Shown piece by piece: positions 1 through 9,700 of a stretch of DNA of 38,407 bases; the first letter of the stretch is position 1; each line of letters begins with the position of its first letter. The notes under the pieces are model-generated. The model was not told where the DNA came from. It did not search any database and saw only the letters and a list, made by a program, of their open reading frames with translations. The stretch is from NCBI GenBank assembly GCA_003427395.1, contig BFEA01000185.1:1557919-1596325 (forward strand), written 5' to 3'. The position numbers and the translations under genes are program-made. Origin of the DNA: Chara braunii (taxonomy: Eukaryota > Streptophyta > Charophyceae > Charales > Characeae).

Positions 1-16
1 GGGCCGAACGCGGACC

Positions 17-51
<35 letters not shown>

Positions 52-228
52 AAAGTCATCAAAAAAATCTGAAAAAAAGATATGTTATGGAGAGAAATAA
101 ATAAAACAAGATTTACCTGAGCATTATTTCCGAATTCCTTACCAAATTTGAAATAAAAATAAAATACGGAAAACAAATACTAATAATAAAAATAAATAAA
201 AATGAAAAGAGAATTAAATTTAGTGAGT
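1..228. repeat. AT-rich repeat with long poly(A)
   Basis: The window opens with a GC-rich stub and then more than 30 A residues. An AT-rich stretch follows. Positions about 78-140 resemble 25895-25965 and 35139-35205: each has an A-run, then a TATG-containing segment, AAACAA/AAACGA and an ATCAAAATTC-like end. This suggests three dispersed members of one repeat family. No open reading frame of interest is present. Confidence 0.45.
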
Positions 229-575
229 GCGCCAGCATGTTTTCGACACCGCCATCTTTGGTGATTTTTCATTTTTTTTTGGCATAGCTAAATGCCCTGA
301 AAATTTACAGATGTGTACTTCACATAATACAAAACCCACTAAAAACGTTTCAAAAAATAATAAAATTGTTTAGACCCCGAACTAAAGTGAAAACAAAAAG
401 TAAAAAGTGAAAAAATACATGGGCGAGCACGCTTTGACACCGCCATCTTTGGTGATTTTTAATTCTTATTTGGCTCAGCCAAATGCCTTGAAAATTTACA
501 GACATGTACCTCACGTCATAGAGAACTCACAAAAAACAATTCAGAATTTTTTTTTTATTTTTAGGCCCCGAAATA
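229..575. repeat. Tandem duplication, ~195-bp unit
   Basis: Two adjacent units (about 229-380 and 422-575) share the order ACACCGCCATCTTTGGTGAT, TTGGC-AGC-AAATGCC, GAAAATTTACAGA, then a T-run and GACCCCGAA or GGCCCCGAA. The second unit has diverged by point changes and small gaps. The short ORF at 407-682 falls inside this repeat and is not considered a gene. A similar A/T-rich layout occurs inside the TTAA-flanked element at 6041-6624, so the two may be distant relatives. Confidence 0.6.
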
Positions 576-634
576 ATTTTTGGCGGGGGCCAAACGCCGT
601 CGGGTTCGGACCGCGTACGGGACCCCGAACGCTC

Positions 635-672
635 GTACGTACGGAGGTCTGCCCGGGGACCTCCGTACGTAC
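635..672. repeat. Perfect 15-bp inverted repeat (hairpin)
   Basis: Arms GTACGTACGGAGGTC (635-649) and GACCTCCGTACGTAC (658-672) are exact reverse complements around an 8-nt GC-rich loop. A third copy of the left arm follows at about 708-721. This could be the end of a mobile element or a cruciform-forming site; no function can be assigned. Confidence 0.75.
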
Positions 673-722
673 AGGCTGGTGACCCTGTTAATAACTTAAT
701 AACTAAATACGTACGGAGGTCT

Positions 723-1350
723 CGAGGGACATATTTTTGTCATCATTATAATGAAATTCTTGGCCCGTGTTCCAAATTGAGCCGCTGGGCTCCCGACGCG
801 CCCACAGACAGGTACAAACGGGCAGGCCTTGAAAAGAGGGCTCAAAGAGGCCTTGAAAAGGGCCCAGGCCGACAATTGACGGAAAAGTCAACAGTCAACT
901 CGTGGACCCAGAACCCAGATCAACAACAAAGATTTCCTGGCCGTTGATCTGGAATGATCTAACAGTTGTCTGCAGGTTCCGGAAGATTCAGGCCTAGAGG
1001 AGTCCAGACCGAAACTGAGACTGATCGGATGATCCGGGCCCTCACATGGACTGATGCTGACCCTCAACGACACCGCGCGTGAGACTGGAGAGGAGATGCT
1101 GGCGCCAGACTGCTGGATGGGCACCAAATATCATAGTAATGAGATAGGGAGAGGGCGACTAATACCGCAACCATAGACGACGGCGAGGGAATGAGGAGAG
1201 GAGAGAGAGAGAGTGGGTGATGTGAGTTGTCGTGCGTACGTACCTGGTTTCTGCAGATTTGAAGTCGCTGCCGATTCTGCTCGTTGTTGGAGGATTGTTT
1301 ACCTGTGAGAAACTGCTTCCACATCGTCCACGTGTTACACGGAGTGCTGA
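723..1350. other. Non-coding stretch, probable LTR remnant of element A
   Basis: No convincing gene. The part from about 1190 to 1260 has a GAGA-rich tract, then GATGTGAG and TACCTGGT. This resembles the stretch just past the GATGATGATG tract in the element C LTR (about 21540-21600). It is therefore probably LTR sequence upstream of the PBS at 1670. The LTR start cannot be placed. Confidence 0.35.
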
Positions 1351-1437
1351 TGTGGCACATTGAGTGCATATTGCTGGCATGGCACACTGAGTGCATACTA
1401 CTGGCATGACACATTGAGTGCATGTTGCTGATGTGGC
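1351..1437. repeat. 27-bp minisatellite, 3 copies
   Basis: Three head-to-tail units of the form CTGRYRTGRCACAYTGAGTGCAT plus a short variable end, followed by a partial fourth unit (CTGATGTGGCA). The opposite-strand reading frames that cross it repeat a Met/Cys/His-rich peptide and are artefacts of the repeat. Confidence 0.75.
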
Positions 1438-1668
1438 AGAGGTGGGGATCATGAAGGAGAAGAGGGACTTATATTTCTCCTTTCAACTGTTTGTTCTTCC
1501 TTCCTCTCTTTTCTGGATACTGTGGACTTAAGATATACACGTGGTAATGAGGAAACCTGTACTTCAATGACTTTGAACTGATGGAATTATTGGATTGATT
1601 AGCTCATGGCATTGCACGACATTGTTATTTGCGACATGAATGGATGACGAGACTGGGTTCATTAAATT

Positions 1669-1681
1669 TGGGTATCAGAGC
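1669..1681 (+). promoter_or_regulatory. Primer-binding site of element A (tRNA-iMet type)
   Basis: GGGTATCAGAGC differs by one base from the plant initiator tRNA-Met PBS TGGTATCAGAGC. It lies upstream of a + strand gag remnant, so the 5' LTR of element A should end shortly before it. No clear TG...CA boundary is visible, partly because the upstream sequence has decayed. Confidence 0.6.
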
Positions 1682-1740
1682 AAACTTACCTCATCTCGCC
1701 GAATTGCTGCTCGATTGAAGACGACTGCGCGATAGAAGTT

Positions 1741-1955
1741 GAAGATCTCTCTCTGATAGAGTGCTGACGTGACACTTGCAGAGTGGTTTTAACCTTATCC
1801 TTGTATCCACGTGGGTGCCCCCAAGGGAATAAATCGCCAAACTAGTCTCTCTCTGAAAGGGGTGCTGACGTGGCAAAGGCAGAGTGGATCTCTCCATAGG
1901 CCTGCGCTGACGTGGCACTCACTGGTTGGTTCCCACGAGGGAATAAATCGCCAGT
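1741..1955. repeat. ~105-bp tandem duplication in element A leader
   Basis: Units at about 1741-1841 and 1842-1955 share CTCTCTCTGA, GTGCTGACGTG, GCAGAGTGG and GGGAATAAATCGCCA. Both carry ACGT-core motifs (TGACGTGGCA, CCACGTGGG). The second unit has an extra internal TGACGTGGCA. It sits between the PBS and gag of element A. Confidence 0.65.
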
Positions 1956-2004
1956 AGAAGCTGCATTGATTGGAGATCGCTGAAGAAGATAACTAAGCGC
2001 TGAT

Positions 2005-2200
2005 AGGGCATGTTGGCGACAACATTGCCTACGTGGCATATTGACGAGAGCATTGCCTACGCGGCATATTGGCGATAGCATTGCCTACGTAGCATATTGA
2101 CGAGAGCATTGCCTACGTGGCATACTACGTGGCATACTGGCGAGAACACTGTCCACGTGGCATACCTGCGATAGCCTTGCCTACGTGGCATACGTAAGAG
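2005..2200. repeat. ~34-bp minisatellite with ACGTGGCAT core, ~7 copies
   Basis: Repeated units of the type GCATTGCCTACGTGGCATA plus a GACGAGA/GGCGATA linker, with small variations and one shortened copy near 2125. Nearly every unit has an ACGTGGCAT core, one as a G-box (CCACGTGGCAT). It lies in the leader of element A, downstream of the 105-bp duplication that carries related ACGT cores. Confidence 0.8.
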
Positions 2201-2576
2201 AGCAACGCTGCGGTTGTTGAAGATAGGCTGACGAGGAACCAGAAGAACCATGGGATGATATGTCTTGTTGAGTGCTGATATGAGCCAGACCTCTGATTGA
2301 CCCTGATTTGGACTTACCTCGTTGATGTGTTGATTGATGCTGACATGGACTTACCTGTGCGATTTCTGATGTTGTCTGGCTTGTGGACTGCCTGTTGATG
2401 ATTCCTGATCACATGGCCAGAAGGAGCCCACACACATTGTAAGCAACATCACAAGCAGCAAAACACATTAAAAAAAAAAATAGATTAAGACATTGATAAT
2501 TATGATTGGATTTTATTTATTTTCTTTTGTTGTTTTGAATTCTTGACGAGACTGCGGAACATATAATTGTATAGTC

Positions 2577-4150
2577 TGAGTGTGCAATATCTCGAAGGAT
2601 GACTTCCTTGTCGAGCAACCTGCGACTGTCTGGGTTGACAAAGTTTGTTTCCTTTTTTCTCCACCCGGTCTCACTGATGCAGTACGCAAACGAAGAATTG
2701 CGTACACGCGAGCAAGTGAACGCCCGCAGGGACCAAGAAAAGTTGAAATTGCAACAGGCCTTGACAAAGATCCACGAGGCTGGCCCGAATGCAGAAGCCA
2801 ATGTCCGGAGCCAGTTTGATCTGCGCAGTTTCGAGGAACAGTTGGACCAGGCTGCGACGGGAGTTTATCTCCTTCGTGTGGCAGGAGAAATGAACCTGGT
2901 TTTAGCCAGGCCCCATCACAGCCTGGACCAATTTGTTGCTGAAATGTTGGCCAGAAAGTAAATGAAGATGTCGTTGACCAGAACATCAAGTAGTTGGAAG
3001 AAGCATTGCAAGCAGAGAAGAAGAAGAAGGAAGTTGCAAAACAAAGAAAGAATACAAAAGAAGAAGAGAGGGAAACGAATGAAATCCGAAGTAAATTGCA
3101 AGTAGACCAATGCGGTCAAGCAAAAGCAGCCAATGGTCAACCGATGAAGAACCTGAACCAGAAAAGAAAAGATGCAATGAAGACATCCCCCAAAGAAGAA
3201 ACCCCGAAGAAAGAAGTAAGAATGGACAAAGTGGAGATGAAGCTTCCTTTCATATTTACCGAAAAAAAAGGAGAACACCTGCTGTTGTGGATTGCTGAAG
3301 TTCAGATGCATTGTTCGACGATCCCAGTTGAAAAAGAAAGCCAGGTGGCATTCACCACCTCATGTCTTGGCGAAGACACCAAGGCATGGGTACTGTCTGA
3401 AGCGAATGCCGCCGGGTTGAGTTTATCAGGGATTGGGCAAAGACACTAACATTGAGAGAATTCATGAAGAGCATTAAAGAACGATTCCTAGATAAGACCG
3501 CAGCAGGCAAAGCGTTCGACCAACCGACTTCATTTGTCTTAGCGCCACTGGACGTCTATTGACGCACTTTCTCGTGAGGTAGATCGTTTGCTGCAGGTAT
3601 CCGGCCTGAACATACACGACGACCAGGTCGTGTACATCTGCTCACGTGCATTGCTAGTACCAATTCGTGACCAACTAGTAGCAAAAGCTAAATCAGGCAA
3701 GTACAACTACCAACAATTCCGAGATCTCGCTCTACAACGAGAACAGATGACCGCCTAGGTTAAGGGTACTTATGCTGGGGTTACAAAAATGGGACAGGGG
3801 GGTGGACAGGGAAAAAGAGTCTTGTGGAGACAGAAAAGGCAAGACGACACTCTCGTTGTGTTCGGCGACGACACAATGGAGAAGTGACCCCTCAAAGGAA
3901 GCGAGGGACAGGGAAGTGCGGGTGGCGAACTGGGAAAGGGTGACTGCGCAGTTGTCAGCAAGGGTGGCAGCAATAATAGGAATGGAAATGGATATAGGAG
4001 TTCGCGTTCCTTTCTAGCTCATCCCGGCATAGGTGTTGGGAGGCCTTGGGAGAAGATGGGCATTTCCCATGACAGATGGCAGGAGAGAATGGACAATCAC
4101 CTGTGCCTGGAGTGCGGCGTGGTGGGGATATAATAACATGGGGCCCAGGG
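2577..4150 (+). pseudogene. Ty3/gypsy-type gag, degenerate (element A)
   Basis: Gag would supply capsid and nucleocapsid of an LTR retrotransposon. Three frame-shifted pieces are visible. At 2599-2961 an N-terminal helical segment ends in MLARK. At 2994-3449 there is a Lys/Glu-rich stretch, then capsid-like KLPFIF and KKGEHLLLWIAEVQMHC. From 3440 to 3760 pieces such as LREFMKSIKERF and CSRALLVPIRDQL follow in other frames. The tail to about 4140 is Gly/Arg/Lys-rich and contains CLECG, the first half of a CCHC knuckle; the His-Cys half is lost to two TAA stops. A TAG (2991-2993) and at least two frameshifts break it. No pol follows: the sequence passes into an LTR fragment near 4360, so the element is internally deleted. 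Confidence 0.75.
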
Positions 4151-4359
4151 CCTTTGATTAGGAACCCCAAAGGGATCAGCTGGTAGGAGTAGCATCTTCT
4201 CCTACTGAGCCGAAGGGTGCAGACGCAGAGCCGGCGCCAGGAACCCCTTTCCAGCCTTCAGCTCCTATGGCAGAGGATGTCGCTTCCTTGGCCCCTCACT
4301 CAGATCGCTTTGAATGTGTGATGTTTAGAGTTCCTCTGAGTGAGACCCTTGATGAACTT

Positions 4360-5070
4360 GATAGTGAGTTGAGTGAGAGGACAAATCCTCTGCGATCCAC
4401 CTTTATTGGTGGAGTTCACCAATATTACCTAAAGGTTGTGTTGTAACGAGATGTCGTTTCGCCTCCTATCCCCAATTAATTGGGTAATCTGCCTCTTTCA
4501 ATTCAAACCTAGGTAAGCATATCCACCACCCGGTTAGCTGAGTCAGCAAGGAAGAGTCTAGTCCCGGTCTCAGTCCCAGTCCACCTTGTCTAGTCGGCAA
4601 GTGCTAGGTGGGGCTGCACACTCGTGGGCTAAGAAGGCGAAGTCTAAGGGCAAATTAATGCTTGAAGACACCTGCAGACCTCCAACGCACAAGTCACATC
4701 AGCAGCGGTTTCGCATGGCTCGCAGGCGAATGAATGAATGGCTTGGCGCTGCCTCTTTATTTATACTGCTTCGTCGGTGGTTTGGCCTGCCTTCGGTCCC
4801 GGGTCCAAAGTGTGTGCAGCCCCACCTGGCACTTGCTAACTAGACAAGGTGGACTGAGACTGTGACCGAGATTGGACTCTTCCTTGCTGACTCAACTAAC
4901 CGGGTGGTGGATATGCTCACCTAGGTTTGAATTAAAAGAGGCAGATTACCCAATTAATTGGGGATAGGAGGCGAAACGACATCTCATTACAACACAACCT
5001 TTAGGTAATACCGGTGAAGTCCACGAATAAAGGTGGATCTTAGAGGATCCGTCCTCTCACTCAACTCACT
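4360..5070. repeat. Large inverted repeat made of two opposed LTR fragments
   Basis: Left arm about 4360-4623 and right arm about 4811-5070 are imperfect reverse complements (roughly 250 bp each, very similar by eye). They surround a ~187-bp centre. The right arm is U3 of the - strand element B. The left arm is the same U3 segment in + orientation, probably the end of remnant A. The short ORF at 4586-4843 spans the centre and is not a gene. Confidence 0.8.
4759..4765 (-). promoter_or_regulatory. TATA box of B-family LTR
   Basis: TATAAAT on the - strand, followed by AAAGAGGCAGCG. The same element and downstream sequence recur at 28194-28200 (+) in the solo LTR. Conservation at the same LTR position supports a core promoter role; transcription would be expected to start about 25-35 bp downstream. 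Confidence 0.65.
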
Positions 5071-5421
5071 CACTCGAAGACTGGAACTANGAAGCAAGTA
5101 GAATAGAGAGCCGTATGATAGGTGACTATCGCACGGTTCAGAGAGGACTCGAGTACCGCTGGCATGTTTTGCTCAGTGGGGAAGTTTCACTCTATTGAAT
5201 ATACAAGGAATTGAAGGTAGTATTTTACGGACGACTGACTCCTATAGTTCTGAAAGGTCAAGTAGCAACTTCTAGAACTTCCTAGGTTCGACCGACCAAC
5301 TCTTCGCTAGACTTAGGGCTAACCTAAAGGATTGACCCTAAGACTACTAACCTTTAGGTCTTCGGCTCAAGTCTACACGACCCAGACTACATACGTAAAA
5401 CAATTGTACACAAATTCGAGG

Positions 5422-5527
5422 TGCGGGGTAGGTCTAGGGATCGAGCCTTGGGAAAAGGTTCAAGACACACAGGGGTGTCGGTCAACTGTACAAGGGTGCG
5501 GGGTAGGTCTAGGGACCGAGCCTTGGG
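5422..5527. repeat. Direct duplication in B-family U3
   Basis: Near-identical copies of GTGCGGGGTAGGTCTAGGGA plus YCGAGCCTTGGGA lie at about 5424-5456 and 5497-5529, differing by one or two bases. They are separated by a segment with GACACACAGG. The solo LTR at 27.7 kb carries only one recognisable copy. Confidence 0.65.
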
Positions 5528-5619
5528 ATCTGCGATTGTCGCGCGCACTAGGTGAAACCCTTTCACTCCCGCCGGCCTAAATTCGAGGTCCTATAAGAAC
5601 TTGCTTATCCAAGGCAGGA

Positions 5620-5636
5620 CCTTTTCCTTTCCTCGC
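5620..5636 (-). promoter_or_regulatory. Probable polypurine tract of element B
   Basis: The - strand reads GCGAGGAAAGGAAAAGG, almost all purine, between the end of the chromodomain-like coding sequence and the start of LTR homology. This is where the plus-strand primer of an LTR retrotransposon belongs. Confidence 0.55.
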
Positions 5637-6040
5637 TTTTTCATAGGCATGAACTATGTCGGGAGCGGTTTCTAAAAGTTATGTTCTTGTAAACAAACTG
5701 CCGTTCTCAGGCTCCTGGTAAGCAAACCTGACTTCGTATTGTTTCTGGGGACGACGTCCACCTCCAGTCCTGAACACTTCTTCTAGTATTCGGCCTATAC
5801 CATATGTGCCATCCATATCAGGCGGAATCATTGACCTCCGATGGGAGCTGCTTAATGATGACACAAGGTAACAACTTTGATGCGTGGAGGACCGGATACG
5901 TGTGGAGGCATGGTGGAATCTCTATTGTGTAGGATGGTCCGTCCTCTCCACCCTTGACTTCTAGGACAGCCCAGGGCCCGGTGTACGTGGGCAAAAGATT
6001 TGGGAGATGTTTTCCTCCGGTGCGACTTCCTTCGACTTAA

Positions 6041-6624
6041 GCCACCAGTTCCACCGCTGGCCGAAAATGAGCTTTCCGGTGAGTACGGGCGCATTCGGCG
6101 GGGGGGCGCCGACCAACAGGCAACCAGGGGGTCCAATTGCACAATTTTTGAGCACTAACTTTGGCGATTTTTCACACCCCGGATAATGCACAAAAAAATC
6201 TGAAAATTTGGAATCCGGTAGATTAGGTCGAGCTCTTTGCAGGAAAAATATCAAAAAAAAAAAAAGAAAGTTTAGATAGTGAAATAAATGACGCACCGAA
6301 TTGGCGCATTTTTCATTGTTTCCACTCCGCCACGTATGGCCCAACAGAAAAGTGCCCTAACTTGAGCAATTTTGTGCGCTCAGACCAAGGCAAAAACAAT
6401 TCTGAAAATTGGTGTCCTAGTAGATTTGGTCGTGATCTTTTGAGGAAAAATTTTCAAAAAAATAAAAATAAAAATTGTTTTGACGGAAAAATAAATCGCG
6501 GCAGCGCTTCAACGCATTTTTCATTTTTGCCACTAAGTCAGTCCTCCACACGGTCCTACTGGTAGCCCTCATTACCGTGTGCTACCGGTCCCCCCTATTT
6601 TTTAACCTCGGGGGGACTGGTGGT
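6041..6624. mobile_element. 584-bp TTAA-flanked inverted-repeat element (piggyBac-like MITE)
   Basis: TTAA occurs at 6037-6040 and 6625-6628. Just inside are inverted ends: GCCACCAGTTCCACCG on the left, and ACCACCAGTCCCCCCG read inward on the opposite strand on the right. The body is AT-rich, holds two diverged copies of a ~190-bp unit, and codes for nothing. Removing the body and one TTAA makes the integrase frame of element B continuous from VWV into KSKEV, matching element C. TTAA duplication is the hallmark of piggyBac transposases; none is encoded here, so the element is non-autonomous. Confidence 0.85.
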
Positions 6625-9298
6625 TTAACCCAGACTAGATCGCTTACCTCGAACTGCGAGGGGCTGCGATGCTTGTGTTCGCTTGCTCAATCATGCGATG
6701 CTGGGCCTTCCTAAGGTTTTCGATCACCCTGGCAACCTCCTTTTCGTGCTGCAGCGCATACTTTCTAGTACCGGGAGGTAACCTCTGAATCAGGTCCCGG
6801 TTTAATCCTTCAAATAGACTACGTGGTTTGAAGGACTTATGCAGCTTATTAGGGGTTTGGCATGTAGCTAGATGTACACTGATGTTATAAGTGCTTGCTA
6901 CCTTGGGAAACATCTCGTCCTAGTTTACTTGATCAGGTCTAATATACATTCTGAGTAATTGTTGCAAGATCTTATTCATCTTCTCCGTCTGACCGTTTGT
7001 TTCTGGATGACGACCGAACGACATCAACAACTTAGAGCTGTAAACATTAATGAGATCTCACTAGTTCTGGCTGGTAAACCGTGTGTCTCGATCACTAACT
7101 ATTGATAGCTGTATCCCACGCTCACTTGCCTAGAAATCGAAAAACTTCTCTGCAACTAGGTCTGTCCTTGCCTCGACAGGCAAAGGTACGAAAACTGCAT
7201 TGGCTTTTGCCATGCCTACTCCTGACATCGGTATCCATGAAGTCGATGGAAACTGACTCTCCGGGTCTTGCGGGGATAGGCAAGGGTCTGAGGAAACCTA
7301 AAAGTACTCCTGTCGTTGTCGTGTTGCGCTGACAAACTTTACAACTGCGAATATACTATGTATAGCATGCCTTCACGCCAAGCCATGCATACGACATCAT
7401 GAGGTTGGCTAACGTCTTTTGCCATCCAAAGTGTCATTCTGTATCATGTCATTCCCCTAGGATTAAACTACAAATTTCTTCATTATTGGGGACGCACAGT
7501 CTATCAACGACGTTGGTCTTCTCAAAGAGGAGCCCGTTCGTGGTACGATAATTTGACTCACTATCAAGGGCTTCTTTTACTCACTTTAGTAGATCGCTAT
7601 AGATCGGATCCTGAGCATATGCATCCTTCATCTTTTGCTGCAGGTCCGCCCCTATGTCCAGGTAGTGCACTATCACTCCAAAGTAATTCGCCCTTCTAGT
7701 TACCACGTTATACTTACCTTTAACGGGCTTCAACTCGAAGTGAAATTGGTCTATTTCAACTGCCCACCTAGTTAAATTGGGGGTCATCTTGGCTTGTGTC
7801 TTCAACCATCTTAGAGTTTCATGATTTGAGTAAACTTTGAAGTGCCTCACAGGCAGGTAATGCCTCCAATGGTCTCAGGCCTGCCTGAGAGCGTAGAGGT
7901 CTCTCTCGTATGTCGAGGCTGCTACTTTTTTTTAGGGCAACCTAGCTGACATGAACTCTATGAGTCTATAGCCGTTCTCATCGTCTTGCTTTTACAACAC
8001 CTATGCCATACTGACTTGTGTCTGTAGTGACGACAAAAGGCAATGAAGGACCGACTAGCTTGAGGACGAGGTACTATACCAAGGCCTTCTTCAACTTCTT
8101 TAAGGCCGAGGTGCAATCTTGATCTCACTTCCAGATTGCTTCCTTCTTTAGGAGTTTGTGAAAGAGAGCAACGATAGTGGAAAAGTTCCTCACAAACTTC
8201 TTATAATAGTTGGTCAGTCCTAAGAAAGATCGCAACTCGGTCATAGTGCGAGGAGTTGGCCAGTCTCTAATCGCTGCTATCTTGCCATCCTCTGGTCTAA
8301 TACCGTCTCCATCTAACACGTGGCCCAAGTAAAGGACTTTTGTCTTGGCCCACTCACACTTCTTTGCGTTGATCTTGAAGTTCGCCTCTCTCAACTTCTC
8401 CAAGATCTCCCTCAGATGGCCCTCATGTTCTTGAGGGTCTTATTGAAAACTTGAATATCATCCAAGTACACTACTACGAATCTATCTAGCCACGACCTTA
8501 ACAATTCGTTCATGCAGTGCTGAAGTGTGGCTGGTGCATTAGTTAGTCCAAAGGGCATCACTATAAACTCATAATGCACGTATCTTGTCCGGAACGCCGT
8601 CTTGTCTTGCATTGATCATCAGGATGTACCTCTTTGTGATGGTACCCAGACTTCATATCTATCTTTGTGAAGTACTTACAGCCTTGCACCCGGTCCAACA
8701 AGTCATCTATGCGAGGCAATGATTCTGCATTTTTGACAGTTATGGCGTTCATACTCTTGTAGTCTATATACACATTCTTAGTTCTTTGTCTTTCTTGGGG
8801 ACGAACATAATAGGTGTGCCAAGGAGATGAGCGAGGTCTAATCCACCCTTTTTGAGGATCTCGTCCAACTGCTTACGCAACTCCTTCAATTCCTTGGGAG
8901 ACATTCTGTAGACTGCTCCCTTAGTCGTCCCAGTGTCGGGCTCTATCTCTATGTGGTGCTGAATGGGTTTTGGCACTACTCCTGAGGGTGCCTCCGATAA
9001 ATCTTTGTACTTTTTCAGCAAACTGGCGATAGTGAGATGAATCTCTTTCTCCTCCTTTGGCTGATAAAAACCTGGCCTAACATAGACTACGAATACCTGT
9101 TCCTGAAGCTGCTCCTTCTTAATACGTCTGGCAAACGCAGGAGTGCTGAGGCAGCAAGGCGCCAGGGAGTTATCGACTCCTGACGCATGTAATAGGCGGG
9201 CTTTCTTGAACCCACCTGACGGACTAGGTAGCCTGCACTCGTGCTCTGTAAGGTGCAAAGTGGCCCCGACTGCCTCTCCCCAATCTGTTCCAAGCACT

Positions 9299-9385
9299 AT
9301 GTCAAAAGGGAGGTTCTCTTCTACGAGTGTCAGAATCGAGGTTTTCTTCTACGTGTGTCAAAAGGGAGGTTCTCTTCTACGAGGA
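9299..9385. repeat. 28-29-bp tandem triplication inside element B pol
   Basis: Three copies of TGTCAAAAGGGAGGTTCTCT plus TCTACGA/T (the middle one reads TGTCAGAATCGAGGTTTTCT) lie head to tail between protease and RT. On the - strand one copy encodes EENLPFD leading into VLGTDW. The extra copies shift the frame and separate protease from its normal downstream motif. Confidence 0.75.
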
Positions 9386-9700
9386 GAGTTAGGGAGTGGA
9401 GGAATTTCTCTACCTTCCCTTCTTGCTATAGGCGAAAGTACGCCTGGACTCCCTCTACATATTTCTCAACCCACATTGTGCGGTTGTCTGCTAGGATGTT
9501 GACTACAGGTTCTTTCAACTTTTGGACCTTGAGGCCTAACCTCAACTTCTTCAGCGCCTTGCGACTGATGTAATTTCTGGTGACCCCACTGTCTTTAAGG
9601 GCCCCTACTCTAGCTCTAAAAATCTCTGCATCTGCCAACCGGAGCTGCCCCTTTCCATCCTTCTTTATCTTGTTCTAGACCTGCCTCCTCTCCTTCAATT

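Larger units (their letters stand above)
4669..5618 (-). mobile_element. Partial 3' LTR of element B (U3 to R)
   Basis: Read on the - strand, it begins just after a polypurine run and continues through U3 to a TATA box and about 90 bp beyond. It aligns in order with the solo LTR at about 27690-28673. The match includes the GATCCC...CCAGACC start, TGTGTGTCTTGAACC, TTAGCAAGTGCC-like sequence, and TATAAAT followed by AGAGGCAGCG and CATTCATTC. Homology stops at about 4669, so U5 is missing here. Confidence 0.7.
5640..9700 (-). pseudogene. Ty3/gypsy pol polyprotein, degenerate (element B)
   Basis: Pol encodes protease, reverse transcriptase, RNase H and integrase. On the - strand the order is protease (9638-9426, with DSG in KDSGVTRNYIS), then linker and GTDW motif. 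RT follows in four frames: MCI-DYK near 8770, motif [26 protein letters not shown], catalytic YLDD at about 8470, and LGHVLDGDGI. RNase H has TTDTS near 8005 and VYSNHETLRWL. Integrase has SDRDTRFTS near 7095, HPETNGQTEKMNK near 6985, a GPW module near 5970, and a chromodomain-like C terminus (5864-5679). At least four frameshifts and several stops, plus a 584-bp insertion at 6041-6624, make it non-functional. The catalytic residues that remain visible are intact, unlike those of element C. It is collinear with element C but clearly diverged from it. Confidence 0.88.
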
